Positions 30,730-43,621 are shown, counted from the first letter of the stretch. The stretch is DNA of 64,000 nt from Streptacidiphilus sp. 4-A2 (GCA_014284505.1 JAAFYY010000001.1:1240001-1304000), one strand, 5' to 3'. The notes: a model not told the origin generated them from the letters alone. Made by a program: numbers and translations.

Positions 30730-30982
30730 GCGACCAGGCTGCCCTCGCGGACCGTGGCGGCATGAGCGGCGACCGGTTGAACCCGGCGTCAACCGGTCGG
30801 TGGACAGTCGGCGGAGAAGCGGCGGAGGCTCGGCGGCGAGGCGGCGGCGGAACCGCGGGCAGGCATGCGGGCGCGCCGCCGAATGCGCCGTCGCCACGCC
30901 AGGGGCGCACGAGTTGTCAGAGAGTTCAAGGTCACACCGAGTCGGGCTGCTGGTGGAGGGCCTCTCGCGCTAACTTGCCTTC

Positions 30983-32844
30983 ATGACGGCACACCCTCAT
31001 GGGCTCCCCTGGCCGCCGAGTTCCCGGACGCGAGCCGCGAGCAGTGGCAGCGCCTGGTCGAAGGCGTCCTGCGCAAGTCAGGCGCCGAGGATGTCTCCGG
31101 CGAGCAGCCGAGGCAGCACTCACCACCGCGCTCCAGGACGGGCTGCGCGCCCGCCCGCTGTACACCGCCGAGGACGACACGGCGCCCGACCCCGGCTTCC
31201 CCGGCTTCCCGCCGTTCGTGCGCGGCGGCCGGGTGCAGGGCTCCGCAGTCGACGGCTGGGACGTCCGGCAGTCGCACAGCGACCCCGACCCGAAGCGGGC
31301 CAACGAAGCGGTACTGGCCGACCTGGAGCACGGGGTCACCTCGGTGTGGCTGACCCTGGGCACCGGCGGCCTGCCGGTGACGGCGCTGCCCGAGGTACTG
31401 CGCGGCGTCTATCTGGACTGGCCGCGGTGGTGCTCGACGCGGGGGCGGACTTCCCGGCCGCCGCCGAGCAGCTGCTGGCCCTCTACGCCGAGCGCGGGAC
31501 CGCGGCCGCGGACGCCCGCGGCAATCTGGGCGCGGACCCGCTGGGCCTGCTGGCCCGCACCGGCCGGGCGGAGGGCACCCAGCAGCAGCTGGCCGACGCC
31601 GCCGCGCTGGCCGTCCGCTGCGACCGGGAGCTGCCGGGGGTGCGCGCGCTGACCGTGGACGCCACGGTCTACCACGACGCGGGCGCCTCGGCCGCGCAGG
31701 AGCTGGGCTGCTCGCTGGCGACCGCGGTGGCCTACCTGCGGGAGCTGACCGCCGCGGGGCTGTCCGCGGCGGCCGCCGCCGGACAGCTGGAGTTCCGCTA
31801 CGCCGCCTCCGCCGACCAGTTCCTGACCATCGCGAAGCTGCGCGCGGCCCGGCGGCTGTGGGCGCGGGTGTGCCAGGTCAGCGGGGTCCCGGCGGAGCAG
31901 TCGGCGCAGCGGCAGCACGCGGTCACCTCGTCGGTGATGATGACCGAGCGCGACCCGTGGGTGAACATGCTGCGCACCACCCTGGCCTGTATGGCGGCCG
32001 GGGTCGGCGGCGCGGACTCGGTCTCGGTGCTGCCCTTCGACACGGTGCTCGGCCTGCCTGACGCCTTCGCCCGGCGGATCGCCCGCAACACCCAGTCGGT
32101 GCTGCTGGAGGAGTCGCATCTGGGCCGGGTGATCGACCCGGCCGGCGGCTCCTGGTACGTGGAGCAGCTGACCGACGAGCTGGCGCACGCCGCCTGGGCC
32201 TGGTTCCAGGAGCTGGAGCGCGCGGGCGGCCAGCAGGCCGCGCTGGGCTCCGGGCTGATCCAGGAGCGGATCGCGGGGACCTGGGCGGAGCGCGAGGTGG
32301 AGCTGGCACACCGGCGCGAGCCGGTCACCGGCGTCAGCGAGTTCCCGAACCTGTCCGAGCGGCTGCCGGTGCGCGAGCCCGCGCCGGCTCCGGTCGGCGG
32401 CGGCCTGCCCCGGGTCCGCAGCGCACAGGCGTACGAGGAGCTGCGGACCCGCTCGGATCTGCGGCTCGCGGAGACCGGTGAGCGCCCCAAGGTGTTCCTG
32501 GCCGCGATCGGCCCGGCCGCGGCGTACACCGGGCGTTCCACCTTCGCCGCGAACCTGTTCCAGGCCGGCGGGATCCAGACCGTGCTCGGCGAGGGCGCGG
32601 ACGCCGCGACGCTGGCCGAGGCGTTCCTCGGCTCCGGCACGGCCGTGGCCTGCCTGTGCTCCAGCGACCGGCTCTACGCCGAGCAGGCGCAGGAGGTCGC
32701 GGCCGCGCTCCGGGCAGCGGGCGCGCGCCGGGTGCTGCTCGCCGGGAGCCCGCGCGAGCTGCCGCAGGTGGACGACTATGTGTACCTGGGCTGCGACGCG
32801 CTCGCGGTCCTCGGTTCGACCCTTGACCTGATCGGAACGGTGTG

Positions 32845-32845
<1 letters not shown>
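30983..32845 (+). CDS. mutA: methylmalonyl-CoA mutase small (beta) subunit (three indels)
   Basis: Non-catalytic partner subunit of adenosylcobalamin-dependent methylmalonyl-CoA mutase, about 621 residues. It has the family order: [26 protein letters not shown], then [35 protein letters not shown] and [30 protein letters not shown]. It ends in a degenerate B12-type domain. One base is missing near 31005, 31112 and 31425, each in a C or G run. The stop overlaps the mutB start (TGATG). The enzyme links propionyl-CoA breakdown and polyketide precursor supply to succinyl-CoA. Confidence 0.92.
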
Positions 32846-35127
<2,282 letters not shown>

Positions 35128-35128
<1 letters not shown>

Positions 35129-36116
35129 TGCCCCGGGTCATCGACGTCGACCAGTACGTCAAGGGCGTACTGGACGGCTCCCGCGCGTACATCGCGCGGG
35201 CGGTCACCCTGGTCGAGTCCACCCGGGCCGACCACCGCGCGCTCGCGCAGCAGCTGCTGGTGCAGCTGCTGCCGCACGCCGGGAAGGCGGTCCGGGTGGG
35301 CATCACCGGCGTACCCGGTGTCGGCAAGTCGACATTCATCGACGGTCTGGGCACCATGCTCACCGGTCTCGGCCACCGGGTCGCGGTGCTGGCGGTGGAC
35401 CCGTCCTCCAGCCGTACCGGCGGCTCCATCCTCGGCGACAAGACCAGGATGGAGCGGCTGGCGGTGGACCCGGCCGCGTTCGTGCGCCCCTCCCCCACCG
35501 CCGGGACCCTCGGCGGGGTGGCCAAGGCCACCCGGGAGAGCATGGTGGTGATGGAGGCCGCCGGCTACGACGTGGTGCTGGTGGAGACGGTCGGCGTGGG
35601 CCAGTCCGAGACCACGGTGGCCGACATGGTGGACTCCTTCCTGCTGCTGACCCTGGCCCGCACCGGCGACCAGCTCCAGGGCATCAAGAAGGGCGTGCTG
35701 GAGCTCGCCGACCTGGTCGCCGTCAACAAGGCCGACGGCGCGCACGAGCCGGACGCACGCTCCGCCGCGCGCGAACTCGCCGGAGCGCTGCGGCTGCTGC
35801 GCAACCCCGACTCCGCCTGGAACACCCCGTGCTCACCTGTAGCGGACGCGAGGGGATCGGCCTGGCGGCGGTCTGGGAGCGGCTCCAGCAGCACCGGGCG
35901 CTGCTGGACGCGGACGGCTCGCTGGCCGCCAAGCGCCGCGAGCAGCAGGTCGGCTGGACCTGGGCGATGGTCCACGACCAGCTGCTCACCCGGCTGCACC
36001 ACGACCCCGGCGTACGGGCGCTGACCCCCGAGCTGGAACGCCAGGTCCGGGCCGGGACCCTCACCGCCAGCCTGGCCGCCGAGGCCATCCTCACCGCCTT
36101 CGACCAGCGCGACTGA
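35128..36116 (+). CDS. meaB: methylmalonyl-CoA mutase-associated GTPase MeaB (indel near 35828)
   Basis: G-protein chaperone that loads and protects cobalamin in the mutase (ArgK family), about 329 residues. G1 is GVPGVGKST, followed by [21 protein letters not shown], the G3-region [10 protein letters not shown] and G4 NKAD. The C-terminal dimerisation region has [15 protein letters not shown]. One G is missing near 35828. The start overlaps the mutB stop (TGATG), completing a three-gene operon; no epimerase gene is present. Confidence 0.93.
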
Positions 36117-36124
36117 CCGGCGGC

Positions 36125-36157
36125 GGTCCATCCGTCGCGAGAGGCGACGGATGGGCC
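36125..36157 (+). terminator. terminator after mutA-mutB-meaB
   Basis: Perfect 11-bp stem (CCATCCGTCGC at 36128-36138 with its complement at 36144-36154, loop of 5), extendable by three more pairs including one G:T. It begins 9 bases after the meaB stop. Confidence 0.75.
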
Positions 36158-36298
36158 TCTGCTGCCCAGCGCGGGTGCCCTCGCCGCAGCCGAGGCGCAG
36201 CGGTGAAACGGCGCATCGTCCAGTCGTGCTCCGGTACTGCCGCCCAACCGGTCGCCCGGTCACACTGTTCGTTCCATCTTCCTTGCAATGGCGGGGAG

Positions 36299-36415
36299 TT
36301 GACCTTGCTCGTGGCTATGTACAATTCCCTCATCGGTACCTGTTCCCCTCCTCTTCGAGGAGGCGAAAGCGGGTGCCATAACCGGCACATGCCGGCTCTT
36401 GCAAGGAGGGATCAC
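36299..36415 (+). promoter_or_regulatory. promoter and structured 5' leader of the secreted amidase-domain gene
   Basis: A vegetative-type promoter can be read as TTGACC (36299-36304), 15 bases, TACAAT (36320-36325). The predicted leader then has a 7-bp hairpin CCTCCTC/GAGGAGG (36347-36363). Two overlapping hairpins follow: GTGCC/GGCAC (about 36374-36389) and CCGGC/GCCGG (about 36382-36395). A strong ribosome site AAGGAGGG follows at 36402-36409. The CCCTCC of the first hairpin could instead pair with the ribosome site, so the leader could switch; that last point is inference. Confidence 0.5.
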
Positions 36416-37473
36416 ATGAAGATCTTGGGCCTCAAGAGCACTACTCGGGCGGCAGAGATGATCGCTCGCCCTATCCGCGGTCGCGCGGCTCGTACCTGGA
36501 TCGCACTCGCGGCTCTGACTGGGGCGACGGTAGCGACCGGGAGCGCGTTCGCAATGCCGGCGGGCGCAGACACCATACTGACTCAGCAGGTGTACAACAC
36601 GAGCGGACAGGGCCTCTGGCTCCACCCGGACGCGGCCACCCTCAGCAGCGCCACCTCCGACCTCATTCCGGACGGCGCAAACTTCGACATCACCTGCTGG
36701 ACGAATGGCGACGACGTCAACGGCGACGCCATCTGGGACTACGGTACCGACGAAGCCACTGGCGACAGCGGCTACGCTGCCGACTACTACATCAATACTC
36801 CCGTGACCGAGGGCGACGAAGCGGCTCAGTTGACCGCCCTTGGTCTGCCGCAGTGCGGAACCACGAGCGGCAATTCCGAATCATCGACACTGGCCAATCC
36901 GCAATTCAACCGCTCCGCAGCAGTGACGTGGGCGCTGGGCAACGCGACGGATCCGCAGACCAATGGCGAGGAATGCGCGAAGTTCGTCAGCGAGGCCCTG
37001 TGGAACGGCGGGCTTCCACAGGACAGCACCTGGAACAACCAGGGCAGCTACCGGAGTCGAGCCACCTACTTTGATGGCAGCGAGACCGCCAACACGGTTC
37101 CGAACCTCGTCAGCTACCTGCAGAGCACCTACGGTGCGCAGTTGATCCCGCTCGGGAATATGAGCAACTACGACGTGCCGGAAGCACAGCCAGGAGACAT
37201 GATCGTCTACAGCTGGGGCAACGACGGGACCCTTGATCACATCGCCATGGTGGTCGGTTTCTCCTCCACCAACGATCAGTACCCGCTCGTCTCCGAATGG
37301 GGCGACGTGAACTGGGGCCTGAACAACGACCTCCCGCCTTCAACCCCTCGGCCACGCAGGAGCGGGGCTGGACCTGGTCTGCCATGGACAACGAGTGGCT
37401 CTCGAAGAAATACCCCGGGACGGTCGCCTACCTGCTGCAAATCCCCGGAGGCTACACCACCCCGCAGTTCTGA
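36416..37473 (+). CDS. secreted amidase-domain (Amidase_6-like, cysteine hydrolase) protein (indel near 37336)
   Basis: Exported protein of about 352 residues. Signal peptide about 1-52 (hydrophobic WIALAALTGATVATGSAFA). The C-terminal part resembles the putative amidase domain of the NlpC/P60-like papain-fold group. FNRSAAVTWALGNAT and GEECAKFVSEALWNGGL hold the likely catalytic Cys, and DGTLDHIAMVVGFSS the likely His. A role in peptidoglycan or peptide hydrolysis is plausible but unproven. One C is missing near 37336; the remaining frame ends GYTTPQF. Codon use is somewhat less GC-biased than neighbours. ATG 36416 follows a very strong ribosome site. Confidence 0.8.
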
Positions 37474-37530
37474 TCTGAGAACTGAAGGCTGCCCAGGCGC
37501 CGCCGTCGGCGGGACCAGTCGCCCGACCGG

Positions 37531-37567
37531 TCCTGCCCCCGGCTGTTCAGCCGCTGGGGGGGCGGGC
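37531..37567. terminator. possible hairpin between converging genes
   Basis: GCCCCC (37535-37540) can pair with the G run at 37556-37561, enclosing GGCT/AGCC, with a small bulge. It sits between the amidase-domain gene and the converging monooxygenase gene. Weaker than the other terminators listed. Confidence 0.35.
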
Positions 37568-39122
37568 TCAGGCGGTGGTCGGCTCGGGCGCTCCCAGCCA
37601 GCGCGTCAGCGCCGCCTCCAGCCCGGCCAGGTCATCCCCGCCAAGGAGGTCATCGGCGCCCTCGACCGAAGCCCAGGCCACGAAGCCGTCGGGGCGCACC
37701 AGCAGGCCGCTCAGCCCGGCGTCGTCCGCCTCGCTCCGGAGCAGTTCCAGCCGCCCGGTGTACGCCCCGGCGAGCGCCGCCAACCGGTCGTCCCCGGCCA
37801 GGTCGACGAGCAGCGCCCGGCCGGTGCGGGTGTGCTCGGCCAGCCGGGTGCCGTCGCCCAGCCGCAGCTCGGGCATGGTCGCGCCGACCAGCGGATGGCC
37901 GCCGCCCAGGTCGTAGCGCTGCCACAGTCCGGAGATCCGCTGCACATAGTGGGTCGCACCGTCCGGCGTGCCGAGGAAGTCGGTGACCACGGCCCGCAGC
38001 GCACGGCTGTTGGCGTCGCCGCGCATCACGGCCACCTGGGCGCGGGTCCAGTCGAGCACCCAGGCACCGATCGGGTGCCGTTCGCCGGTGTAGCTGTCGA
38101 GCAGGCCCTCGGGCGCCCATCCCTGCACGGTGGCGGCCAGCTTCCAGCCCAGGTTGACCGCGTCGCCGATGCCCAGGTTCAGCCCCTGGCCGCTGAACGG
38201 CGAGTGCACATGGGCGGCGTCGCCGCAGAGCAGCACCCGGCCGCGCCGGTAGCTGCTCGCCTGCCGCGCGTGGTCCGTGGAGCGGCTGCCGCCGACCACC
38301 TCGGTGACCCGGACGTCCAGGCCGCTGACGCGCCGCAGGCTGGCCTCCATCTCGGCCGCGGTGACCGGCGCCTCCCGGTCCGCCGGGGGCCGTCCAGCTC
38401 GACGGTACGCACCTGGCCCGGCTTGGGCCCGTGGACATAGACGCCGGTGGGGGTGTGCTGCCAGCCCCGCCCCAGCAGCTCGGCCCCCTCCACCGTGCCC
38501 ACCGCGTGCCGGACGGTGATCTCGGGATCCGTGCCCGGGAACTCGAAGCCCGCCCGGCGCCGGACCAGACTGCGGCCCCCGTCGCACCCGACGAGCCACG
38601 CCACGCGCACGGCGCCGCTGCCCGCCAGCCGAACGGTGACGCCGGTGTCGTCCGCGTCGAATCCGGTCAGCTCGGCCCGCGCCGGATCTCGATGCCGAGC
38701 TCCATCGCGCGCCGGCCGAGGATCCGCTCCACCTCGACCTGCTGGATCTGCAGGTACCAGGCCGGGCCACGGCCGCGTAGGCCGGGAGCGTCCCCGTCGA
38801 CGGGATCCGCCGGGACCTGGATCCCGCCGAAGTGCCCGACGGAGGGTGCCCGCCGCTGCTCCCCCTGGAACGGCGCCTGGTCCTGGACCGCCGCCAGCGC
38901 GGGCAGCAGGCCCCGCCGCTCGAAGGCCTCGACCGAGGCGGTGTTGATCCCGCCCGCCTTGCTCGCGGTGTCGGGCTCCTCCCGGCGTTCGACCACGAGC
39001 ACCCGGGCCCCCGCCAGCCGCAGCTCGGTCGCGAGCATCAGACCGACCGGCCCGGCGCCCGCCACCAGCACGTCGTAGTCGGTACGGGTGGTGTCGCCGG
39101 TCGGCGTGGTGTGCACAGACAT
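37568..39122 (-). CDS. FAD-dependent monooxygenase, aromatic-hydroxylase / rifampicin-monooxygenase type (two indels)
   Basis: Flavoprotein hydroxylase of about 518 residues. The N-terminal FAD site is VLVAGAGPVGLMLATELRLAGA, the DG motif is WLVGCDGGRSLVRR, and the second FAD motif is RVLLCGDAAHVHSPFSGQGLNLGIGDAVNLGWKLA. A thioredoxin-like C-terminal domain follows (LVRPDGFVAWASVEG). This layout is shared by polyketide-tailoring and rifampicin-inactivating enzymes; the substrate is not determinable. Bases are missing near 38678 and 38395. ATG 39122 follows AAGGA. It is divergent from a TetR-family gene, which probably represses it. Confidence 0.87.
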
Positions 39123-39280
39123 GCCATGTCCTTCTTTCGCAGAGGGCAGAGTCGATCGGTTCCCGAGGGCATCACGCCCCACCCGGGAACGGCGTCGTCG
39201 ATGGACGCGGTCACCCACCCGACACAAGGACGAGGACAATGACAGTGGTCTGTCCGGGGGGCACACCACTAGGTTATGCG

Positions 39281-39292
39281 ACTAAGTTTAGT
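39281..39292. promoter_or_regulatory. candidate TetR-family operator
   Basis: ACTAA-GT-TTAGT, a 5-bp-arm dyad in a strikingly A/T-rich patch (39274-39298), lies between the divergent monooxygenase and TetR genes, 22 bases from the TetR start. TetR proteins usually bind such dyads over divergent promoters. Confidence 0.5.
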
Positions 39293-39313
39293 TACACAAG
39301 AGAGTGAGTTCGG

Positions 39314-39924
39314 ATGCCCAGGACCGCAGAGCGAGGCGGGCCGCAGACGCGTGCCAGGATCCTGGAGGTCTCGACCCGGCTGTTCGTCGAACGCGGCTAC
39401 GACGCGGTCACCGTCGCCGAGGTCGCCCGGGAGGCCGGAGTCTCCTCGGTGACCGTCTTCAAGCACTTCCCGCGCAAGGAGGATCTCTTCCTGGACCGCT
39501 CGGAGGACGCCGTGGAACTCCTGCGCTCAGCGGTGCGCGACCGCGCCCCCGGCGCCGACGTACTGGCGTCCCTGCACGACGCGGCCCTGCGCCTCCTGGA
39601 CGAGCGTCACCCGCTCTCCGGCACCAACGACCGGTCCGTGCCCTTCTTCCGCACCGTCGCCGCGTCGCCCGCGCTGATCGCCCGCGCCCGCGAGATCGCC
39701 GCCGACCTCCAGCAGACCCTCACCGAGGAACTCGCACACGACCCGGCCTTCGACGGCGACGGCACACTGCTCGCCGCCTTCTTCATCGCCGGCTACACCA
39801 CCGTGCTGATCGGGACCGCCCGCCGCCGCCTCGCCGACGAACCCCCACCACCCTCGTCGCCGACCACCGCACCCGCCTCGACCACCTCTTCACCGCCCTC
39901 ACCCACGGCCTGCCCACCCCCTGA
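39314..39924 (+). CDS. TetR-family transcriptional regulator (indel near 39838)
   Basis: About 203 residues. The N-terminal helix-turn-helix reads ILEVSTRLFVERGYDAVTVA then EVAREAGVSSVTVFKHFPRKEDLFLD. The C-terminal ligand domain is helical and ends DHRTRLDHLFTALTHGLP. One base is missing in a C run near 39838. Divergent to the flavin monooxygenase with a candidate operator between; a ligand-relieved repressor of that gene is the likely role. Confidence 0.88.
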
Positions 39925-39941
39925 TGCACCAGCCGTGAAAC

Positions 39942-40288
39942 TCAGCCCTGCTCCACGACCTCGTAAATGTCCGCGTCCACTTCCTGCTGCCACTCCGGCA
40001 GGGCATCCCACTGCGCGGTGTAGCCGGGCTTCGAATCCCCGAAGTGCTCGATCATCTGAAGCCGCCAGAGGGAGGCCACCACCCGCCCCTTCGCCTCCCG
40101 GCCCGACTCGGCGGGCGCAGTCGCGATGTGCTCGCGCACCAGCGCGAAGGTCCTGGCAGCGGCCTCCCGCTCCCACTCCGGGGTGTCCTCCAGGGCGTGA
40201 CATACCCCGGCTTCGGCTCGCCGGGAAAGTGCCTGCGCACCCCCGCGATCCACGCCTCCCGAAACCTGCGCCCGTCCTGCTCGGACAT
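39942..40288 (-). CDS. hypothetical protein with an internally duplicated KPGY...PEW motif (indel near 40200)
   Basis: About 115 residues, family not recognised. It begins MSEQDGRRFREAWIAGVRRHFPGEPKPGYVTPWE. Two halves resemble each other: KPGYVTPWEDTPEWEREAA and KPGYTAQWDALPEWQQEVD share KPGY, W and PEW with the same spacing. The protein is rich in Trp, Glu and Arg, has no signal or membrane segment, and is probably cytosolic. One base is missing near 40200, between the halves. GTG/ATG alternatives exist upstream (ATG 40303). Confidence 0.65.
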
Positions 40289-40435
40289 ACCGACCCCTCT
40301 CATCAGACCCTCAACCCCGAGATCTCCCGGTCCAGTTCGCCAACCCGGGCCGCACTCGAAGCCCTTGGAGTCTACGGGCGAGGCGCCCCCGAAACGGCGG
40401 CTCGGCGACGCCTGAGGGTTCGCGTCAGGGCAGGT

Positions 40436-41283
40436 TCAGCCCAGGGTGGAGGCGTGGTCGGGGACGTAGTGCTGTTCGTCGCGGGTGGGCGCTGGTAGCC
40501 GCGGGACGGGGGGCGCTCGGGGAATTGCAGGGGCTTGGCGGGGATCGCCTCGTAGGGGACGGAGGACAGCAGGTGGGCGATCATGTTGATCCGGGCCGGC
40601 GCTTGTCCTCGCTCTCGACCACGTGCCAGCGGGCTTCGGGGATGTCGGTGTGGACGAACATCTCGTCCTTCGCCCGCGAGTAATCCTCCCAACGGGTGAT
40701 GGACTCCAGGTCCATCGGCGACAGCTTCCAGCGCCGCATCGGATCGTCCCGGCGGGCCAGGAAGCGCCGTTCCTGCTCGACATCGCTGACCGAGAACCAG
40801 TACTTGCACAGCAGCACACCGTCCTCCACCAGCATCCGCTCGAAGATCGGGCACTGGTGCAGGAACCGGTGGTACTCGTCCTGGGTGCAGAACCCCATCA
40901 CCTTCTCCACGCCGCGCGCGGTTGTACCAGCTGCGGTCGAACAGCACGATCTCCCCGGCTGCCGGGAGGCGCTCGACATAGCGCTGGAAGTACCACTGCC
41001 CGCGCTCACGCTCGGTGGGCGCGGGCAGCGCGGCGATCCGGGCGACCCGGGGGCTCAGATGCTCGGTGACCCGCTTGATCGCACCGCCCTTGCCGGCCGC
41101 GTCGCGTCCCTCGAAGACCACCACCAGCCGGGCCCCGGTGCTCCTGACCCACTCCTGGAGGGTCACCAGCTCGGCCTGGAGCCGGAACAGCTCATGCTCG
41201 TAGGGCTTGCGCCGCAGCCTCGGCGCGGTCGCCGACACGCCGGTCGAATGGTCAGCTGCCTGCCGCTGCTTCTTGGCCACCAC
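40436..41283 (-). CDS. ppk2: polyphosphate kinase 2 (three indels)
   Basis: PPK2-family enzyme, about 282 residues, moving phosphate between polyphosphate and nucleotides. Motifs: Walker [21 protein letters not shown], the [15 protein letters not shown] segment, Walker [39 protein letters not shown], then the [13 protein letters not shown] region. Frame breaks near 40918 (fits one extra base), 40600 and 40480. I chose GTG 41283 because a GGAGAG site lies upstream; GTG 41316 is possible but falls within the terminator's stem region. Confidence 0.9.
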
Positions 41284-41320
41284 GCGCCCCGCTCTCCGGA
41301 TCGTCCGTGAAAACACGGTA

Positions 41321-41351
41321 GGCCCGGCAGGCGGTCACCGCCTGCCGGGCC
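41321..41351 (-). terminator. strong terminator closing the ABC/GH4/kinase operon
   Basis: Perfect 13-bp G/C inverted repeat (GGCCCGGCAGGCG at 41321-41333 and complement at 41339-41351) with a 5-base loop, 15 bases after the kinase stop on the minus strand. Confidence 0.8.
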
Positions 41352-41365
41352 GGGGTGCGGTGGGG

Positions 41366-42375
41366 CTAGGTGAGGTCGGTGCGGTAGGAGTCGCGGAGGC
41401 GGTCGAGGGCGGGCTGGGGGGCGCCCAGAGCGTCCAGGCCGAGCAGGGCGGCGCCCGCTACCGGGGGATGTCGGTGTAGCAGGGCAGGGCCGAGGGGGCG
41501 TACTCCTTCAGCCGGGCCTCCACTCCCTGGGTCAGCAGCGGGTGCCGGGTGGCCAGGATCCCGCCGCCGAGGACGACCTCCACGTCCGTCCCGGCCAGGT
41601 CCAGCCGCTCCAGCACCGAGCGGGCCATCAGGAAGACCTCCTCGGCCTGCCGTTCCACCAGCGCCACCGCGACCTGGTCGCCGGCGTCGGCGGCCTCCAG
41701 CAGCACCCGGGTCAGCCTGGTGAGGTCCTCCTCGCCGACGCTGCCCTGGTGCACCGCGACTGCCACGTCGTGGACGGTGGGCCTGTCGAAGTACTCGGCG
41801 ACCCGTTCCCGCAGCTGTGTCTGCGGGCCGCGGCCGTCCTCGGCGCGCATCGCCGAGTACATGATCTCGTTGCCGAGCCAGCGGCCGCCGCCCCAGTCGC
41901 CGGTGTGGTGGCCGAGCGCCAGGAAGCGGGCGACCCGGCCGTCCGGGCTGACCCCGGCGCAGTTCACGCCGGCCCCGCAGACCACCGCGACGCCCCAGGG
42001 TCTGTGGGTGCCGGAGCGCAGCAGCGCGAAGGTGTCGTTCAGCACCTGTGAGCTGTGCGACCAGGCGCGCCGCTCCAGTTCGGCGGTGAGCCGCTGCTCC
42101 TCCTCGGGCAGGTCGACATTGGCCAGGCAGGCCGTGATGTGCCGGGCCACGGGAGCGCTCCCGTCCAGTCCTGCCCGCCGGGTGACCTCCTCGACCATCG
42201 GCGCGAGCGTCGAGGCGTTGGGCGCGCCCGAGCCCGGGCCGCGGACGGTGGCGATCACGCTGCCGTCCGCGGCGACCAGGGCGATGTCCGTCTTGCTGTT
42301 CCCTCCGTCGATGGCCAGTACCGCGGGCAGGTCCCCCGGGAGCCGAGCTCCCGGGGTGGTGTCCTTCACGTCCAC
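41366..42375 (-). CDS. BadF/BcrA-type ATPase, N-acetylglucosamine-kinase-like sugar kinase (indel near 41460)
   Basis: Actin-fold kinase of about 336 residues. Phosphate-1 loop AIDGGNSKTDIALV, phosphate-2 region VVCGAGVNCAGVSPDG, LGHHTGDWGGGRWLGN and the adenosine loop VVLGGGILATRHP. Such kinases phosphorylate GlcNAc, glucosamine or related sugars. One base is missing near 41460; the tail then reads AGAALLGLDALG and ends YRTDLT. GTG 42375 overlaps the GH4 stop; GTG 42369 is a second option. Being the last gene of the transporter/GH4 operon suggests it acts on the imported or released sugar. Confidence 0.85.
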
Positions 42376-43621
42376 GCCAGGAAGTCCTTGTTCTCGCTGA
42401 GCAGCAGGTCGGTGAGGCGGTCCGCCTGGTCGTACTGGCCGATGAGCGGATGGGCGAGCATGGCCTCGAAGACCCGCTCCCGGCCGCCGTGCACGGCGGC
42501 GGCCAAGGCCAGCTCCTCGTAGGCGGTGACATGCGCGATCAGTCCCGCGTGGATGGCCGGCACCGGGGCGACCGGCAGCGGGCGGGCGCCGTCGGCGCCG
42601 ATCACCGCAGGCACCTCGATCACCGCGTCGTCGGCCAGGAACGGCAGCGTCCCGTTGTTGCGGACGTTGGCGACCTGGATGTCGCCGGTCCCGGCGACCA
42701 GGGAGGCGAGCAGATTGACCGCGGCCTCGGAGTAGAACGCGCCGCCACGCTTGGCCAGCAGCTCGGGCTTGTGGTCGAGGGCGGGTCGGCGTACATCTCC
42801 AGCAGCTGCCGCTCCATCCCCGCGACCGCCGAGGCCCGGGTCTCCTGGTGCCGCAGCTCCTCCACCACCACGTCGTGCTGGTAGTAGTACCGCAGATAGT
42901 AGGAGGGGATCATGCCGAGCCTGCGGACCAGTTCGACCGGCAGCTCGATGTCCTCGGCGACCCGATCGGCCTGCTCGTCCAGGATCTTCGGCAGCACCTC
43001 CTGGCCGTCGACCCGCACCCCGCGGATCCAGGTGAGGTGGTTGAGGCCGAAGTGGTCCAGGGCGACGCTCTCGGGGGCGACCCCGAAGGCGGTGGCGAAG
43101 CGGCGCTGGAAGCCGATGGCCACATTGCACAGGCCGACGGCCCGGTGCCCGGCCTGGAGCAGCGCCCGGGTGACGATGCCGACGGGGTTGGTGAAGTCCA
43201 CGATCCAGGCGTCGGGCGCGGCCAGCCGGCGGACCCGCTCGGCGATGTCCAGCACCAGCGGGACGGTGCGCAGCGCCTTGGCCAGCCCGCCTGCGCCGGT
43301 GGTCTCCTGGCCGACGCAGCCGCACTCCAGCGGCCAGGTCTCGTCCCGGTTGCGGGCGGCCTGCCCGCCGACCCGCAGTTGCAGCAGCACAGCGCCGGCG
43401 CCGGAGACGCCCTCGTCCAGGTCGGTGGTCCAGCGGACGGTGGCCGGGTGGCCGTGGGCGGCCATGATCCGCGCGGAGACGCCGCCGACCAGCGGCAGCC
43501 GTCCGGTGTCCGGGTCGACCAGCACCAGCTCGGTGACCGGCAGCCGGTCCCGGAGCCGGGCGATGCCGTCGACCAGTTCCGGGGTGTATGTCGAGCCTCC
43601 GCCGACAACGGTGAGTTTCAT
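42366..43621 (-). CDS. glycoside hydrolase family 4, 6-phospho-beta-glucosidase-like (indel near 42784)
   Basis: NAD- and metal-dependent glycosidase, about 418 residues. The NAD fold has VVGGGSTYTPELVDGI; the metal/catalytic region has ECGCVGQETTGAGG-like sequence (Cys in the CxxE region), DFTNPVGIVTRAL, GLCNVAIGFQRR and LDHFGLNHLTW. The end contains the GH4 tail with GIVEVPAVI-like IEVPAVIGADG. One base is missing near 42784. ATG 43621 overlaps the upstream ATPase stop (ATGA). GH4 enzymes normally cut 6-phospho-glycosides, notable here because the linked importer is ABC-type and does not phosphorylate. Confidence 0.9.

Noticed and set aside
36117..36415. c-di-AMP (ydaO-type) riboswitch upstream of the amidase-domain gene
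   Set aside because: The expected conserved segments of that riboswitch are not present; only generic hairpins are seen.
38020..38440. Plus-strand extension of the amidase-domain frame into the monooxygenase region (to 38440)
   Set aside because: The long read-through arises from the missing base near 37336; with it restored the gene stops at 37473.
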